NCBI GenBank assembly: GCA_031268395.1
Contig: JAIRXI010000099.1
Coordinates: 1-10,872 of the forward strand
Direction: 5' to 3'
Source: Tannerella sp.
GTDB taxonomy: Bacteria > Bacteroidota > Bacteroidia > Bacteroidales > Tannerellaceae
Length of the DNA stretch: 10,872 bases
Shown here: positions 1-7,188 of the stretch, one piece after another
Layout: each line of letters opens with the position of its first letter
Numbering within the stretch: position 1 is the first letter of the stretch
The notes under the pieces: generated by a model
Told to the model about the DNA's origin: nothing
Database searches by the model: none
What the model saw: the letters and a program-made list of their open reading frames with translations, nothing else
Program-made: the position numbers and the translations under genes

Positions 1-200
1 CTTCGATCAGTTTGAGGCCCTCGCTTCGATCGGTTTGAGGCCCTCGCTTCGATCGGTTTGAGGCCCTCGCTTCGATCGGTTAGAGGCCCTCGCTTCGATT
101 GGTTTGAGGCCCTCGCTTCGATTGGTTCGAAGCCCTCGCTTCGATCGGTTCGAAGCCCTCGCTTCGATCGCATCGAAGCCCCCGCTTCGATCGGTTCGAA
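1..200. repeat. 23-base tandem repeat array, 8 full copies plus a partial ninth
   Basis: Eight head-to-tail units of exactly 23 bases start at 1, 24, 47, 70, 93, 116, 139 and 162; a ninth stops after 16 bases at 200. Each begins CTTCGATcgg and ends GCCCTCG or GCCCCCG. Two subtypes occur in order: copies 1-5 have TTGAGG (TAGAGG in copy 4) after the centre, copies 6-8 have TCGAAG. In the TCGAAG type, CTTCGA and TCGAAG form a perfect 6-base-pair stem over a 5-base loop. The array may continue left of the window. A long minus-strand open frame through it is a by-product of a unit lacking minus-strand stops, so I do not call a gene. Function is unknown; it could be a mini-satellite or structured RNA. 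Confidence 0.95.
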
Positions 201-297
201 TTGAACACAGGCGTGTCGGGAGCATTTCAAATGGTTGCTTTTCATAGGTGTGACCGTCACCGGCGAAAGCGCAGTATGTGCCGGCATGGATAACGCG

Positions 298-338
298 GTG
301 AAGCCATCCGGACAAGGTGGCTTGCCGGATGGCTTCGT
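298..338. other. Strong stem-loop between the repeat array and lysS
   Basis: Bases 300-311 (GAAGCCATCCGG) are perfectly complementary to 325-336 (CCGGATGGCTTC). After a single bulged A at 312 the stem resumes with CAAG (313-316) against CTTG (321-324), closing on a GTGG tetraloop; two wobble pairs can extend the base. No T-tract follows on either strand, so it is not a standard intrinsic terminator. It could be a terminator-like processing signal for a gene left of the window, a REP-like element, or part of a small RNA. Bases 201-297 between it and the array show nothing I can name. Confidence 0.8.
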
Positions 339-422
339 GCCTCGCCGTTCAGCATGAGGGAACGCGACAGGCTAAAATGCACCCTCTTTGGACAATTGAA
401 TCGCCGAATCCCCATTTTTTTG

Positions 423-430
423 TACTTTTG
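423..430 (+). promoter_or_regulatory. lysS operon promoter, -7 box
   Basis: TACTTTTG fits the Bacteroidota -7 consensus TAnnTTTG and lies 27 bases before the lysS ATG. A TTG at 396-398 is the nearest -33 candidate, but its 24-base spacing is longer than the usual 19-21. Transcription would start near 436, giving a short leader with a run of nine A bases. No other good box lies before gpsA or pgi, so this probably drives all three genes. Confidence 0.7.
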
Positions 431-457
431 CAACGTAATTCAAAAAAAAACAAGCGA

Positions 458-2209
458 ATGAATCTACTGGAGTTGAACGAACAGGAAATCATCCGGCGGA
501 ACAGCCTGGAAGAGCTGCGCCGGATGGGGATCGACCCCTATCCTGCCGCAGCCTGCGCAGTCGACGGACATGCCGACGAAATCAAAGCGTCGTTCAGGGA
601 CGGCGCCGAGCCTCGCCGGGTGACGGTTGCGGGGCGGATTATGAGCCGCCGCATCATGGGGAAAGCCTCGTTCATGGAATTGCAGGATGCAACCGGACGC
701 ATTCAGGTCTACCTCACGCGCGACGGCATCTGCCCGGACGAAAACAATACCGAACTGTATAACACCGTCTTCAAAAAACTGCTGGACATCGGCGACTTCG
801 TCGGCATCAGGGGATTTGTTTTCCGCACGCAGGCGGGGGAAGTCTCCGTTCATGCCCGGGAACTGACCGTCCTGTCGAAGTCGCTGCGCCCGCTGCCCAT
901 TGTCAAGGAAAAGGACGGCGTTGTCTACGACGGCTTCACCGACCCGGAGCAGCGCTACCGCCAGCGCTACGTAGACCTGGTGGTGAACGGCGGCGTGAAG
1001 GACATCTTCCTCCGGCGTACAAAAATTTTCAACGCCATGCGCGCCTTCTTCAACCAAAAGGGATATGTCGAGGTCGACACGCCCGTGCTGCAGTCCATCC
1101 CCGGAGGCGCCGCCGCACGCCCCTTCGTCACACACCACCATGCGCTGAACATCCCGCTCTACCTGCGCATCGCCAACGAACTGTACCTGAAACGCCTGAT
1201 CGTCGGAGGCTTTGAAGGCGTCTACGAATTTAGCCGCAACTTCCGCAACGAAGGGATGGACCGTACGCACAATCCCGAATTTACGTGCATGGAAATTTAC
1301 GTCGCCTACAAGGATTACGGCTGGATGATGGATTTCACCGAACAGATGCTCGAATGTGTCTGCATGGACGTGCTGGGCGACACGAAAGTGAAGGCGGGCG
1401 ACCGGGAAATAGACTTCAAACCTCCTTTCCGACGGGTGACGATGACGGAAGCTATCCGGGAAAATACGGGTATCGATATCGCCGACATGGACGAAAACGC
1501 CCTGCGCGCCGCGTGCGACAGGCTCGGCATCGAACAGGACGGGACGATGGGCAAGGGCAAACTGATCGACGCCATTTTCGGCGAAAAATGCGAACATGCC
1601 TATATCCAGCCGACCTTCATCATCGACTATCCCGTCGAGACGAGTCCGCTCACCAAGCGCCACCGCCGCTGTCCCGGACTGACGGAACGTTTCGAACTGA
1701 TGGTCAACGGCAAGGAAATAGCCAACGCCTACTCGGAACTGAACGATCCCGTCGACCAGCGGCAGCGTTTTGAAGAACAGCTGCGCCTGTCGGAAAAAGG
1801 CGACGACGAAGCAATGTACATCGACGAAGATTTCCTGCGGGCGCTGGAATACGGCATGCCGCCAACCAGCGGCATGGGCATCGGAATGGATCGCCTGACC
1901 ATGCTCCTGACCGGCCGGGAGAGCATCCAGGAAGTGCTGCTCTTCCCGCAGATGCGTCCGGAAAAGGCGGCCAGGAAAGATCCCCCGGAACGGTATGCGG
2001 CACACGGCATCGCCGAAACATGGGTGCCGGCGCTGCAAAAGGCCGGCTATCCCGTGGCCGAATCGCTTGCCGGCGCCAATCCGCAGCTCGTCCGCCAGGC
2101 GCTGTTCGACATCAACAGGAAATATAAACTGGCGCCGGAAGCCCCTTCCGCCCGCGAAGTGGAAGCATGGATCCGCTCCGCCTCCGGCCAACAACCGCTG
2201 TCCGAATGA
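458..2209 (+). CDS. lysS: Lysyl-tRNA synthetase, class II
   Basis: It charges tRNA-Lys with lysine in the cytoplasm using ATP. The protein is 583 residues. An OB-fold anticodon-binding domain spans about 55-145 and the class II catalytic core about 165-500. Motif 1 is around KGYVEVDTPVLQSIPGG (201-217), motif 2 includes FRNEGMDRTHNPEF (262-275), and motif 3 is GMGIGMDRLTMLL (472-484). ETSPLTKRHR (394-403) is also typical. The last 80 or so residues form a tail that most bacterial LysRS lack, with a helix-hairpin-helix flavour around 518-558. The open frame continues upstream to 317, but the promoter box at 423-430 lies inside that stretch, so I start at ATG 458, where the protein begins MNLLELNEQE as in relatives. 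The stop overlaps the gpsA start by four bases (ATGA). Confidence 0.97.
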   Translation: MNLLELNEQEIIRRNSLEELRRMGIDPYPAAACAVDGHADEIKASFRDGAEPRRVTVAGRIMSRRIMGKASFMELQDATGRIQVYLTRDGICPDENNTELYNTVFKKLLDIGDFVGIRGFVFRTQAGEVSVHARELTVLSKSLRPLPIVKEKDGVVYDGFTDPEQRYRQRYVDLVVNGGVKDIFLRRTKIFNAMRAFFNQKGYVEVDTPVLQSIPGGAAARPFVTHHHALNIPLYLRIANELYLKRLIVGGFEGVYEFSRNFRNEGMDRTHNPEFTCMEIYVAYKDYGWMMDFTEQMLECVCMDVLGDTKVKAGDREIDFKPPFRRVTMTEAIRENTGIDIADMDENALRAACDRLGIEQDGTMGKGKLIDAIFGEKCEHAYIQPTFIIDYPVETSPLTKRHRRCPGLTERFELMVNGKEIANAYSELNDPVDQRQRFEEQLRLSEKGDDEAMYIDEDFLRALEYGMPPTSGMGIGMDRLTMLLTGRESIQEVLLFPQMRPEKAARKDPPERYAAHGIAETWVPALQKAGYPVAESLAGANPQLVRQALFDINRKYKLAPEAPSAREVEAWIRSASGQQPLSE

Positions 2210-3201
2210 ACTTTCCCGGTAAAATAGCCATCTTTGGCGGAGGAAGCTGGGCGACTGCGCTCGCGAAGATCGTGCTGTCGACGCAGCCGCAGATCAACTG
2301 GTACATGCGCCGTCCCGACCGCATCGAAGATTTCAAGCGGATGAAACACAATCCGGCCTATCTTCCCAGCATCACGTTCGACACCGCCCGCATCTCCTTT
2401 TATGCCAATATCAACCAGGCCGCCAGGGATTCGGACACGATCATCTTCGTCACCCCGTCGCCTTTCCTGAAACAGCACCTGAAAAAACTGAAAACGCCCC
2501 TGAAGGACAAGTTCGTCATTTCGGCCATCAAGGGGATTGTCCCGGACGAGAACATGCTGGTGACCGATTATTTCATCCGCTATTACGACATCCCGGAAGA
2601 GCACCTGGCCATCATCGCGGGGCCTTGCCACTCGGAAGAAGTCTCGATGGAGCGGCTGTCCTACCTGACCATCGCCTGCAAAGACCAGGAACGGGCCGGA
2701 CAGCTCTGCCGCATCTTCGACAACCCGTACCTGAAAAGCTCGTGTTCGCAGGACGTGACGGGGATTGAATACGCCTCCGTACTGAAAAACGTATATGCCA
2801 TTGTCGCCGGCATCTACCACGGCATGAAATACGGAGACAATTTCCAGGCCGTTTTCCTGTCAAACGCCATCAAGGAAATGCGGCGTTTCCTGGACACCGT
2901 CCACGTGGTGGAGCGCGACATCACCGATTCGGCCTACCTGGGCGACCTGATCGTCACGGCCTGTTCGCGCTTCAGCCGCAACCGCACCTTCGGAACCATG
3001 ATCGGGAAGGGCTATTCGGTCAAAACCGCTCAGCTCGAGATGGAAATGATTGCCGAAGGATACTACGGCGTCAGGCGCATTTACGAAATCAACCGCAAAT
3101 GCCAGGCCGACATGCCGATCATGGATGCACTGTACAGCATCCTCTACGAACAGAAAGCGCCGGTCATGGCGCTGAAACAATTAACTGAAACTTTCAAATA
3201 G
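2206..3201 (+). CDS. gpsA: NAD(P)-dependent glycerol-3-phosphate dehydrogenase
   Basis: It reduces dihydroxyacetone phosphate to sn-glycerol 3-phosphate, the backbone of membrane phospholipids. The 331-residue protein opens with a Rossmann dinucleotide site, IAIFGGGSWATALA (7-20). It then shows the family landmarks: SAIKG with a catalytic lysine at 109, AGPCHSEEV (138-146), LKNVYAIVAGI with the second lysine at 194, GDLIVTACSRFSRNRTFG (246-263) and EGYYGVRRIY (284-293). CHSEE in place of the proteobacterial SFAxE is, as I recall, usual in Bacteroidota. The ATG at 2206 overlaps the lysS stop as ATGA, which suggests translational coupling. The frame extends 13 codons upstream inside lysS, but starting at MNFPGK puts the Rossmann strand at the normal distance. 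The product also links sugar metabolism (pgi, next gene) to lipid synthesis. Confidence 0.96.
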   Translation: MNFPGKIAIFGGGSWATALAKIVLSTQPQINWYMRRPDRIEDFKRMKHNPAYLPSITFDTARISFYANINQAARDSDTIIFVTPSPFLKQHLKKLKTPLKDKFVISAIKGIVPDENMLVTDYFIRYYDIPEEHLAIIAGPCHSEEVSMERLSYLTIACKDQERAGQLCRIFDNPYLKSSCSQDVTGIEYASVLKNVYAIVAGIYHGMKYGDNFQAVFLSNAIKEMRRFLDTVHVVERDITDSAYLGDLIVTACSRFSRNRTFGTMIGKGYSVKTAQLEMEMIAEGYYGVRRIYEINRKCQADMPIMDALYSILYEQKAPVMALKQLTETFK

Positions 3202-3207
3202 AACAAT

Positions 3208-4551
3208 ATGAATACAATCCGTTTGAACATCGACAAGGCGTTGAACGCCGTCACACGGGAACAGATCCAGGCCTTTGAATGGCCGGTAAAAAAAAGCCTG
3301 GAAGCGCTGCATGGCGGCAGCGGTGCGGGAAGTGATTTCCTGGGCTGGCTGCACCTCCCCTCCTCCATTACGCAGGCCGGGCTTGCAGAAATCGAAGACG
3401 CCGCCGCCGTATTGCGCGCCGGGTGCGAAATCGTGATCGTGACAGGCATCGGAGGCAGCTACCTGGGCACGAAAGCCGTGGTCGACGCGCTGAACGGCAG
3501 TTTCGACTGGCTGCAGCGCCAACGCGCAAATCCCGTCCTGCTCCACGCCGGACACAACATCGGCGAAGACTACCTCCATGAACTGTGCGAACTGCTGAAA
3601 GGGCGGTCGTTCGGCCTCATCAACATCTCAAAATCCGGCACAACCACCGAGCCGGCGCTGGCCTTCCGCATCCTGAAGAAACAGCTTGAAGAAGCCGCCG
3701 GCCGGAAAGAAGCCGGAAAACGCATCCTGGCCGTCACCGATCAGGCACGCGGCGCCCTCCGCACGCTGGCCGTGCAGGAAGGCTACCGCACCTTCGTCAT
3801 CCCCGACAATATCGGCGGACGCTTCTCGGCGCTGACCCCCGCGGGACTGCTGCCCATGGCCGTGGCAGGCGTCGACATCCGCCAGCTGGTGGCCGGAGCC
3901 GCTTCGATGGAAAAACGGACCGCCGCCGAAACGCCCTTCACCGAAAATATCGCCGCCCTCTATGCCGCCACGCGCAACGCCCTCTATGCCGCCGGAAAGA
4001 AAATCGAAATCCTGGCCAACTTCCATCCCAAACTCCATTACATCGGCGAATGGTGGAAACAGCTCTACGGCGAGAGCGAAGGCAAGGAACACAAGGGCAT
4101 TTTCCCTGCATCGGTCGACTTTACGGCCGATCTGCATTCCATGGGACAGTGGATTCAGGAGGGCGAGCGCAGCATTTTCGAGACGGTGATTTCGGTAGAA
4201 AATCCCGACTGTCGGGTGACCGTGCCGACCGACGGCGCCGATCTGGACGGACTGAACTACCTGGCCGGCAAACGGGTAGACGAGGTCAATAAAATGGCCG
4301 AACTGGGCACGCAGCTGGCGCATGTGGACGGCGGCGTACCGAATATCCGGATCACCCTGCCCCAGGTCAATGCCTGGTACATCGGCCAGCTGTTCTATTT
4401 CTTCGAGAAGGCGTGCGGCATCAGCGGCTATCTTCTGGGCGTCAATCCGTTCGACCAGCCCGGCGTAGAGGCCTACAAGAAGAACATGTTCGCCCTGCTG
4501 AAAAAGCCCGGCTACGAAAAGGAAAGCGCTGCCATCAGCGCCCGGCTGTGA
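3208..4551 (+). CDS. pgi: Glucose-6-phosphate isomerase
   Basis: It interconverts glucose 6-phosphate and fructose 6-phosphate in glycolysis and gluconeogenesis. The 447-residue protein is the short bacterial form (about 445-450 residues), not the 550-residue E. coli type. Visible landmarks are [12 protein letters not shown] (80-91) and the phosphate-binding [11 protein letters not shown] (140-150). Next come signature 1, [14 protein letters not shown] (200-213), and [14 protein letters not shown] (280-293) with the catalytic base expected at E289. DLHSMGQW follows, with active-site H310. Signature 2 is [19 protein letters not shown] (407-425), ending in the conserved lysine. All key residues appear intact. 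The ATG lies six bases after the gpsA stop, so it is the third gene of the operon led by lysS. Confidence 0.97.
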   Translation: MNTIRLNIDKALNAVTREQIQAFEWPVKKSLEALHGGSGAGSDFLGWLHLPSSITQAGLAEIEDAAAVLRAGCEIVIVTGIGGSYLGTKAVVDALNGSFDWLQRQRANPVLLHAGHNIGEDYLHELCELLKGRSFGLINISKSGTTTEPALAFRILKKQLEEAAGRKEAGKRILAVTDQARGALRTLAVQEGYRTFVIPDNIGGRFSALTPAGLLPMAVAGVDIRQLVAGAASMEKRTAAETPFTENIAALYAATRNALYAAGKKIEILANFHPKLHYIGEWWKQLYGESEGKEHKGIFPASVDFTADLHSMGQWIQEGERSIFETVISVENPDCRVTVPTDGADLDGLNYLAGKRVDEVNKMAELGTQLAHVDGGVPNIRITLPQVNAWYIGQLFYFFEKACGISGYLLGVNPFDQPGVEAYKKNMFALLKKPGYEKESAAISARL

Positions 4552-4584
4552 CCGCTTCCCGAAACAGAAAAATCAACTCATCCG

Positions 4585-4636
4585 GACACGGAGGGCACAG
4601 CGGACACCGCACAGGCGATTCGCTTCCCTCCGTTTC
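4585..4636. other. Structured inverted repeat after pgi
   Basis: ACGGAGGG (4588-4595) pairs perfectly with CCCTCCGT (4626-4633), and after one mismatch two more pairs extend the stem. Inside are two further perfect hairpins: GCGG-aca-CCGC (4600-4610) and GCGA-t-TCGC (4615-4623). The whole can fold as a three-way junction. It starts 33 bases after the pgi stop. It may end the lysS-gpsA-pgi transcript, but the downstream strand (TTTCTCCGTCTCC) is pyrimidine-rich without a real T-run, so I do not call it an intrinsic terminator. Confidence 0.6.
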
Positions 4637-4703
4637 TCCGTCTCCTCCTTAAACACATACTTTCGCTGGTGACCCGTCTTTTTGTCGGCATTGCACAAAT
4701 CAC

Positions 4704-4742
4704 AAAAAAGGCAATTCCCGTTTTCGCACGGAAACTGCCTTT
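4704..4742 (-). terminator. Intrinsic terminator of rpsO
   Basis: On the minus strand, bases 4742-4728 pair with 4721-4707 over 15 positions, 13 Watson-Crick and two G-U wobble, around a 6-base loop. The descending arm ends in a run of six T (complement of 4704-4709). The hairpin begins 28 bases after the rpsO stop. The plus strand has only three T after the stem, so it should act mainly on the rpsO transcript. Confidence 0.88.
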
Positions 4743-4770
4743 CATCCTCCACATAAGGAAAACCGGAATG

Positions 4771-5040
4771 TTACTTTCTAATGCCCAATTCCTTGATAAT
4801 GGCGCGATATCTTTCAATATTCACCTTCACCAGATAATCCAGCAGACGGCGGCGTTTGCCTACCAGCATCTTCAACGCGCGTTCGGTACCGTAATCCTTT
4901 TTATTCACCTTCAGATGTTCGGTCAGGTGACTGATCCGGTAGCTAAACAACGCAATCTGACTTTCCGCAGAACCCGTGTCTGTCTTTGATTTCCCGTATT
5001 TCGAGAAAAGCTCTTCTTTTTTTACTGAATCCAAATACAT
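4771..5040 (-). CDS. rpsO: 30S ribosomal protein S15
   Basis: S15 is a primary binder of the central domain of 16S rRNA in the small ribosomal subunit. The product is 89 residues, the normal length. It carries the family core: a leading helix (KKEELFSKYGKS), TDTGSAESQIALFSYRI, then HLTEHLKVNKKDYGTERAL and LVGKRRRLLDYL before the conserved end. It is transcribed alone, away from typA, from a promoter at about 5085-5092, and it ends at a clear hairpin terminator. In E. coli S15 represses its own mRNA through a leader structure; the leader here is only about 40 bases and AT-rich, and I see no obvious S15-binding fold in it. Confidence 0.97.
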   Translation of the reverse strand: MYLDSVKKEELFSKYGKSKTDTGSAESQIALFSYRISHLTEHLKVNKKDYGTERALKMLVGKRRRLLDYLVKVNIERYRAIIKELGIRK

Positions 5041-5084
5041 GCTCTTACTTGTAATAAATTAATACCATATTATTTAAGCGGCGA

Positions 5085-5092
5085 CAAAGATA
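5085..5092 (-). promoter_or_regulatory. rpsO promoter, -7 box
   Basis: Read on the minus strand, the sequence is TATCTTTG, a match to TAnnTTTG, 44 bases before the rpsO ATG. No convincing TTG -33 box lies at the usual spacing. It stands back to back with the typA promoter; the two -7 boxes are 64 bases apart, so the two upstream regions overlap. Confidence 0.7.
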
Positions 5093-5156
5093 GGTGTTTT
5101 TTTTTGATGCATCGGCGCTTTGGGACGTTTTTTTATGAGCGTTGGTATTTTATGCG

Positions 5157-5164
5157 TACTTTTG
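5157..5164 (+). promoter_or_regulatory. typA promoter, -7 box
   Basis: TACTTTTG, identical to the box before lysS, ends 23 bases before the typA ATG. The -33 region is T-rich (about 5127-5134) but lacks a clear TTG at the right distance. The predicted leader is about 17 bases and A-rich. Confidence 0.72.
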
Positions 5165-5187
5165 CACCCGAAATATCAACATTAAAG

Positions 5188-7005
5188 ATGCAGAAAATAA
5201 GAAATATCGCCATCATTGCGCATGTGGACCACGGCAAAACAACCCTGGTAGACAAAATGTTATTGGCCGGAAAGTTGTTCCGTGAGGGACAGGCCGATTT
5301 AGACCAGTTTCTTGACAGCAACGACCTGGAACGCGAACGCGGGATTACGATTCTGGCCAAAAACGTATCTATCCGTTACAGAGATCACAAAATCAACATC
5401 ATTGATACGCCGGGACATGCCGATTTTGGCGGCGAAGTGGAACGCGTGCTGAACATGGCAGACGGCTGTCTGCTCCTGGTCGACGCCTTTGAAGGGCCGA
5501 TGCCACAGACCCGTTTCGTGCTGCAGAAAGCGATCGCGCTGAGACTGAAACCCATTGTCGTCATTAACAAGGTCGACAAGCCCAACTGTCGCCCCTCCGA
5601 AGTGCAGGAGATGGTGTTCGACCTCATGTTCAGCCTGGACGCAACCGAAGAACAACTGGATTTCCCAACCTATTTCGGCTCGGCCAAGCAAGGCTGGATG
5701 TCGACGGACTGGAACCGGCCGGCCGAAGATATTTATGCCCTCCTGGACGGGATCATCGAACATATCCCCGAACCGGCGACGCTCGAAGGGCCTTCCCAAA
5801 TGCTGATCACCTCCCTTGACTATTCGCAGTACGTGGGGCGTATTGCCGTCGGGCGCGTACACCGCGGCGAACTGAAGGAGGGACAGGACATTGCCCTCTG
5901 CAAGCGCGACGGCACGCAAGTGAAATCAAGAATAAAGGAAATTGATATTTTTGAAGGACTGGGACGGGCCAAAACGACGTCCGTCAAATCGGGCGACATT
6001 TGCGCCCTGATCGGCGTGGAAGATTTCGAGATCGGAGAAACCGTTGCCGACATCCGGATGCCCGAGCCGCTGCCTGCCATTGCCATTGACGAGCCTACCA
6101 TGTCGATGCTCTTTACCATCAACAATTCGCCTTTTTTCGGGAAAGAAGGGAAATACGTCACCTCCCGCCATCTCTACGAACGGCTCCTCCGGGAACTGGA
6201 CCGGAATCTCGCCCTGCACGTGGAACCGACGGATTCGGCCGATGCCTGGCTCGTCTACGGCCGCGGCGTACTGCACTTGTCGATTCTGATCGAAACCATG
6301 CGGCGCGAAGGCTATGAATTGCAGGTAGGGCAGCCGCAGGTGATCATCAAAGAGATTGACGGGCAGAAATGCGAGCCGGTCGAGCAGTTGACCATCAATC
6401 TGCCGGAGGATTGCGCCAGCCGCGCCATCGACGCAGTGACGAGGCGGAAAGCCGAAATGTTGCGGATGGAAAATAAGAGCGGACGTATCTTCCTTGAGTT
6501 TACGATCCCTTCGCGCGGGATTATCGGCCTGAATAACCTGCTGCTGACGCTTTCGGCCGGCGAAGCCATCATCGCGCACCGTTTCCTGGAATTTCGACCC
6601 TGGAAAGGGACGATCGAACGCCGTCAGAACGGCTCCATCATCGCCATGGAAACGGGCAACGCGTTTGCCTATGCACTGAACAACCTGCAGTCGCGCGGAC
6701 GGTTTTTCATCGCCCCGGGCGAAGAAGTCTATGCCGGCCAGGTCGTCGGCGAACATACCAAGGAAGGCGATCTGGTGGTGAACGTAACCAAATCGAAAAA
6801 ACTGACCAACATGCGGGCTTCCGGGTCGGACGAAAAGGTCGCCCTGGCCCCGCCCGTAATTTTCAGCCTCGAAGACGCCCTCGAATACATCCGGATAGAC
6901 GAGTATGTGGAAATAACGCCCTCTTCCATGCGGATGAGGAAAATGATCCTCGACGAAACGGAAAGAAAAAGGCAGGGCAAACTTTCAGAGACGGCCGGAA
7001 CATAA
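5188..7005 (+). CDS. typA: Ribosome-associated translational GTPase TypA/BipA
   Basis: TypA/BipA is an EF-G-like GTPase that binds the 70S ribosome and supports 50S assembly and growth under stress, notably cold. The 605-residue protein has an intact G domain: AHVDHGKT (11-18), ERERGIT (48-54), DTPGH (73-77), NKVD (127-130) and SAK (165-167). An EF-Tu-type barrel (about 205-290) and EF-G-like domains III and V (about 300-480) follow. The family-specific C-terminal domain contains [12 protein letters not shown] (521-532) and [14 protein letters not shown] (537-550). The frame is open from 5104, but the promoter box at 5157-5164 lies within that stretch and [19 protein letters not shown] is the normal family start, so I use ATG 5188. 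Divergent from rpsO, another ribosome gene. Confidence 0.97.
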   Translation: MQKIRNIAIIAHVDHGKTTLVDKMLLAGKLFREGQADLDQFLDSNDLERERGITILAKNVSIRYRDHKINIIDTPGHADFGGEVERVLNMADGCLLLVDAFEGPMPQTRFVLQKAIALRLKPIVVINKVDKPNCRPSEVQEMVFDLMFSLDATEEQLDFPTYFGSAKQGWMSTDWNRPAEDIYALLDGIIEHIPEPATLEGPSQMLITSLDYSQYVGRIAVGRVHRGELKEGQDIALCKRDGTQVKSRIKEIDIFEGLGRAKTTSVKSGDICALIGVEDFEIGETVADIRMPEPLPAIAIDEPTMSMLFTINNSPFFGKEGKYVTSRHLYERLLRELDRNLALHVEPTDSADAWLVYGRGVLHLSILIETMRREGYELQVGQPQVIIKEIDGQKCEPVEQLTINLPEDCASRAIDAVTRRKAEMLRMENKSGRIFLEFTIPSRGIIGLNNLLLTLSAGEAIIAHRFLEFRPWKGTIERRQNGSIIAMETGNAFAYALNNLQSRGRFFIAPGEEVYAGQVVGEHTKEGDLVVNVTKSKKLTNMRASGSDEKVALAPPVIFSLEDALEYIRIDEYVEITPSSMRMRKMILDETERKRQGKLSETAGT

Positions 7006-7123
7006 CCTGCCGGGCCGCCGGAGCCGGATTTCGTCGCCGCTCCGGGAAACCCGGCCGTCGGAGGCCGCAACGCCGCTGCTCCAGCCTTCCGCACAGGAGG
7101 CCGTCCTGCCTGATCAGACCGCA

Positions 7124-7152
7124 CGGGATACGTTCCCGACACTTTATTTTTT
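7124..7152 (+). terminator. Weak possible terminator after typA
   Basis: CGGGA (7124-7128) pairs with TCCCG (7134-7138) over a 5-base loop, and a T-rich stretch follows after a gap of several bases. The stem is short and the gap is poor for an intrinsic terminator. The rest of the 7006-7156 spacer is GC-rich, with two other short perfect hairpins (CCGGG-aaa-CCCGG at 7042-7054 and CAGGA/TCCTG near 7093-7107) and no gene. Confidence 0.3.
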
Positions 7153-7156
7153 TCAT

Positions 7157-7164
7157 TACCTTTG
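7157..7164 (+). promoter_or_regulatory. nadE promoter, -7 box
   Basis: TACCTTTG matches TAnnTTTG and ends 24 bases before the nadE ATG at 7189. No clear -33 TTG is seen. The TTG within this box is in frame with nadE and could be mistaken for a start codon at 7162. Confidence 0.72.
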
Positions 7165-7188
7165 TTCCCTGATATATGCAATTTTACT

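Noticed and set aside
1..200. CRISPR array
   Set aside because: The units abut with no unique spacers, and no cas gene is present.
139..200. tRNA-like T-arm (GGTTCGAA) in the repeats
   Set aside because: It recurs in several units as part of the repeat hairpin; no acceptor, D or anticodon arms can be built around it.
7..315. Minus-strand open frame of 102 residues through the repeat array
   Set aside because: The repeat unit simply lacks stops in all minus-strand frames, so any frame entering it stays open; the composition is a low-complexity Arg/Ser/Glu repeat and there is no promoter or recognised family.
464..2194. Long minus-strand open frame opposite lysS (576 residues)
   Set aside because: It is the shadow of a GC-rich gene; the plus strand encodes an intact LysRS with all class II motifs.
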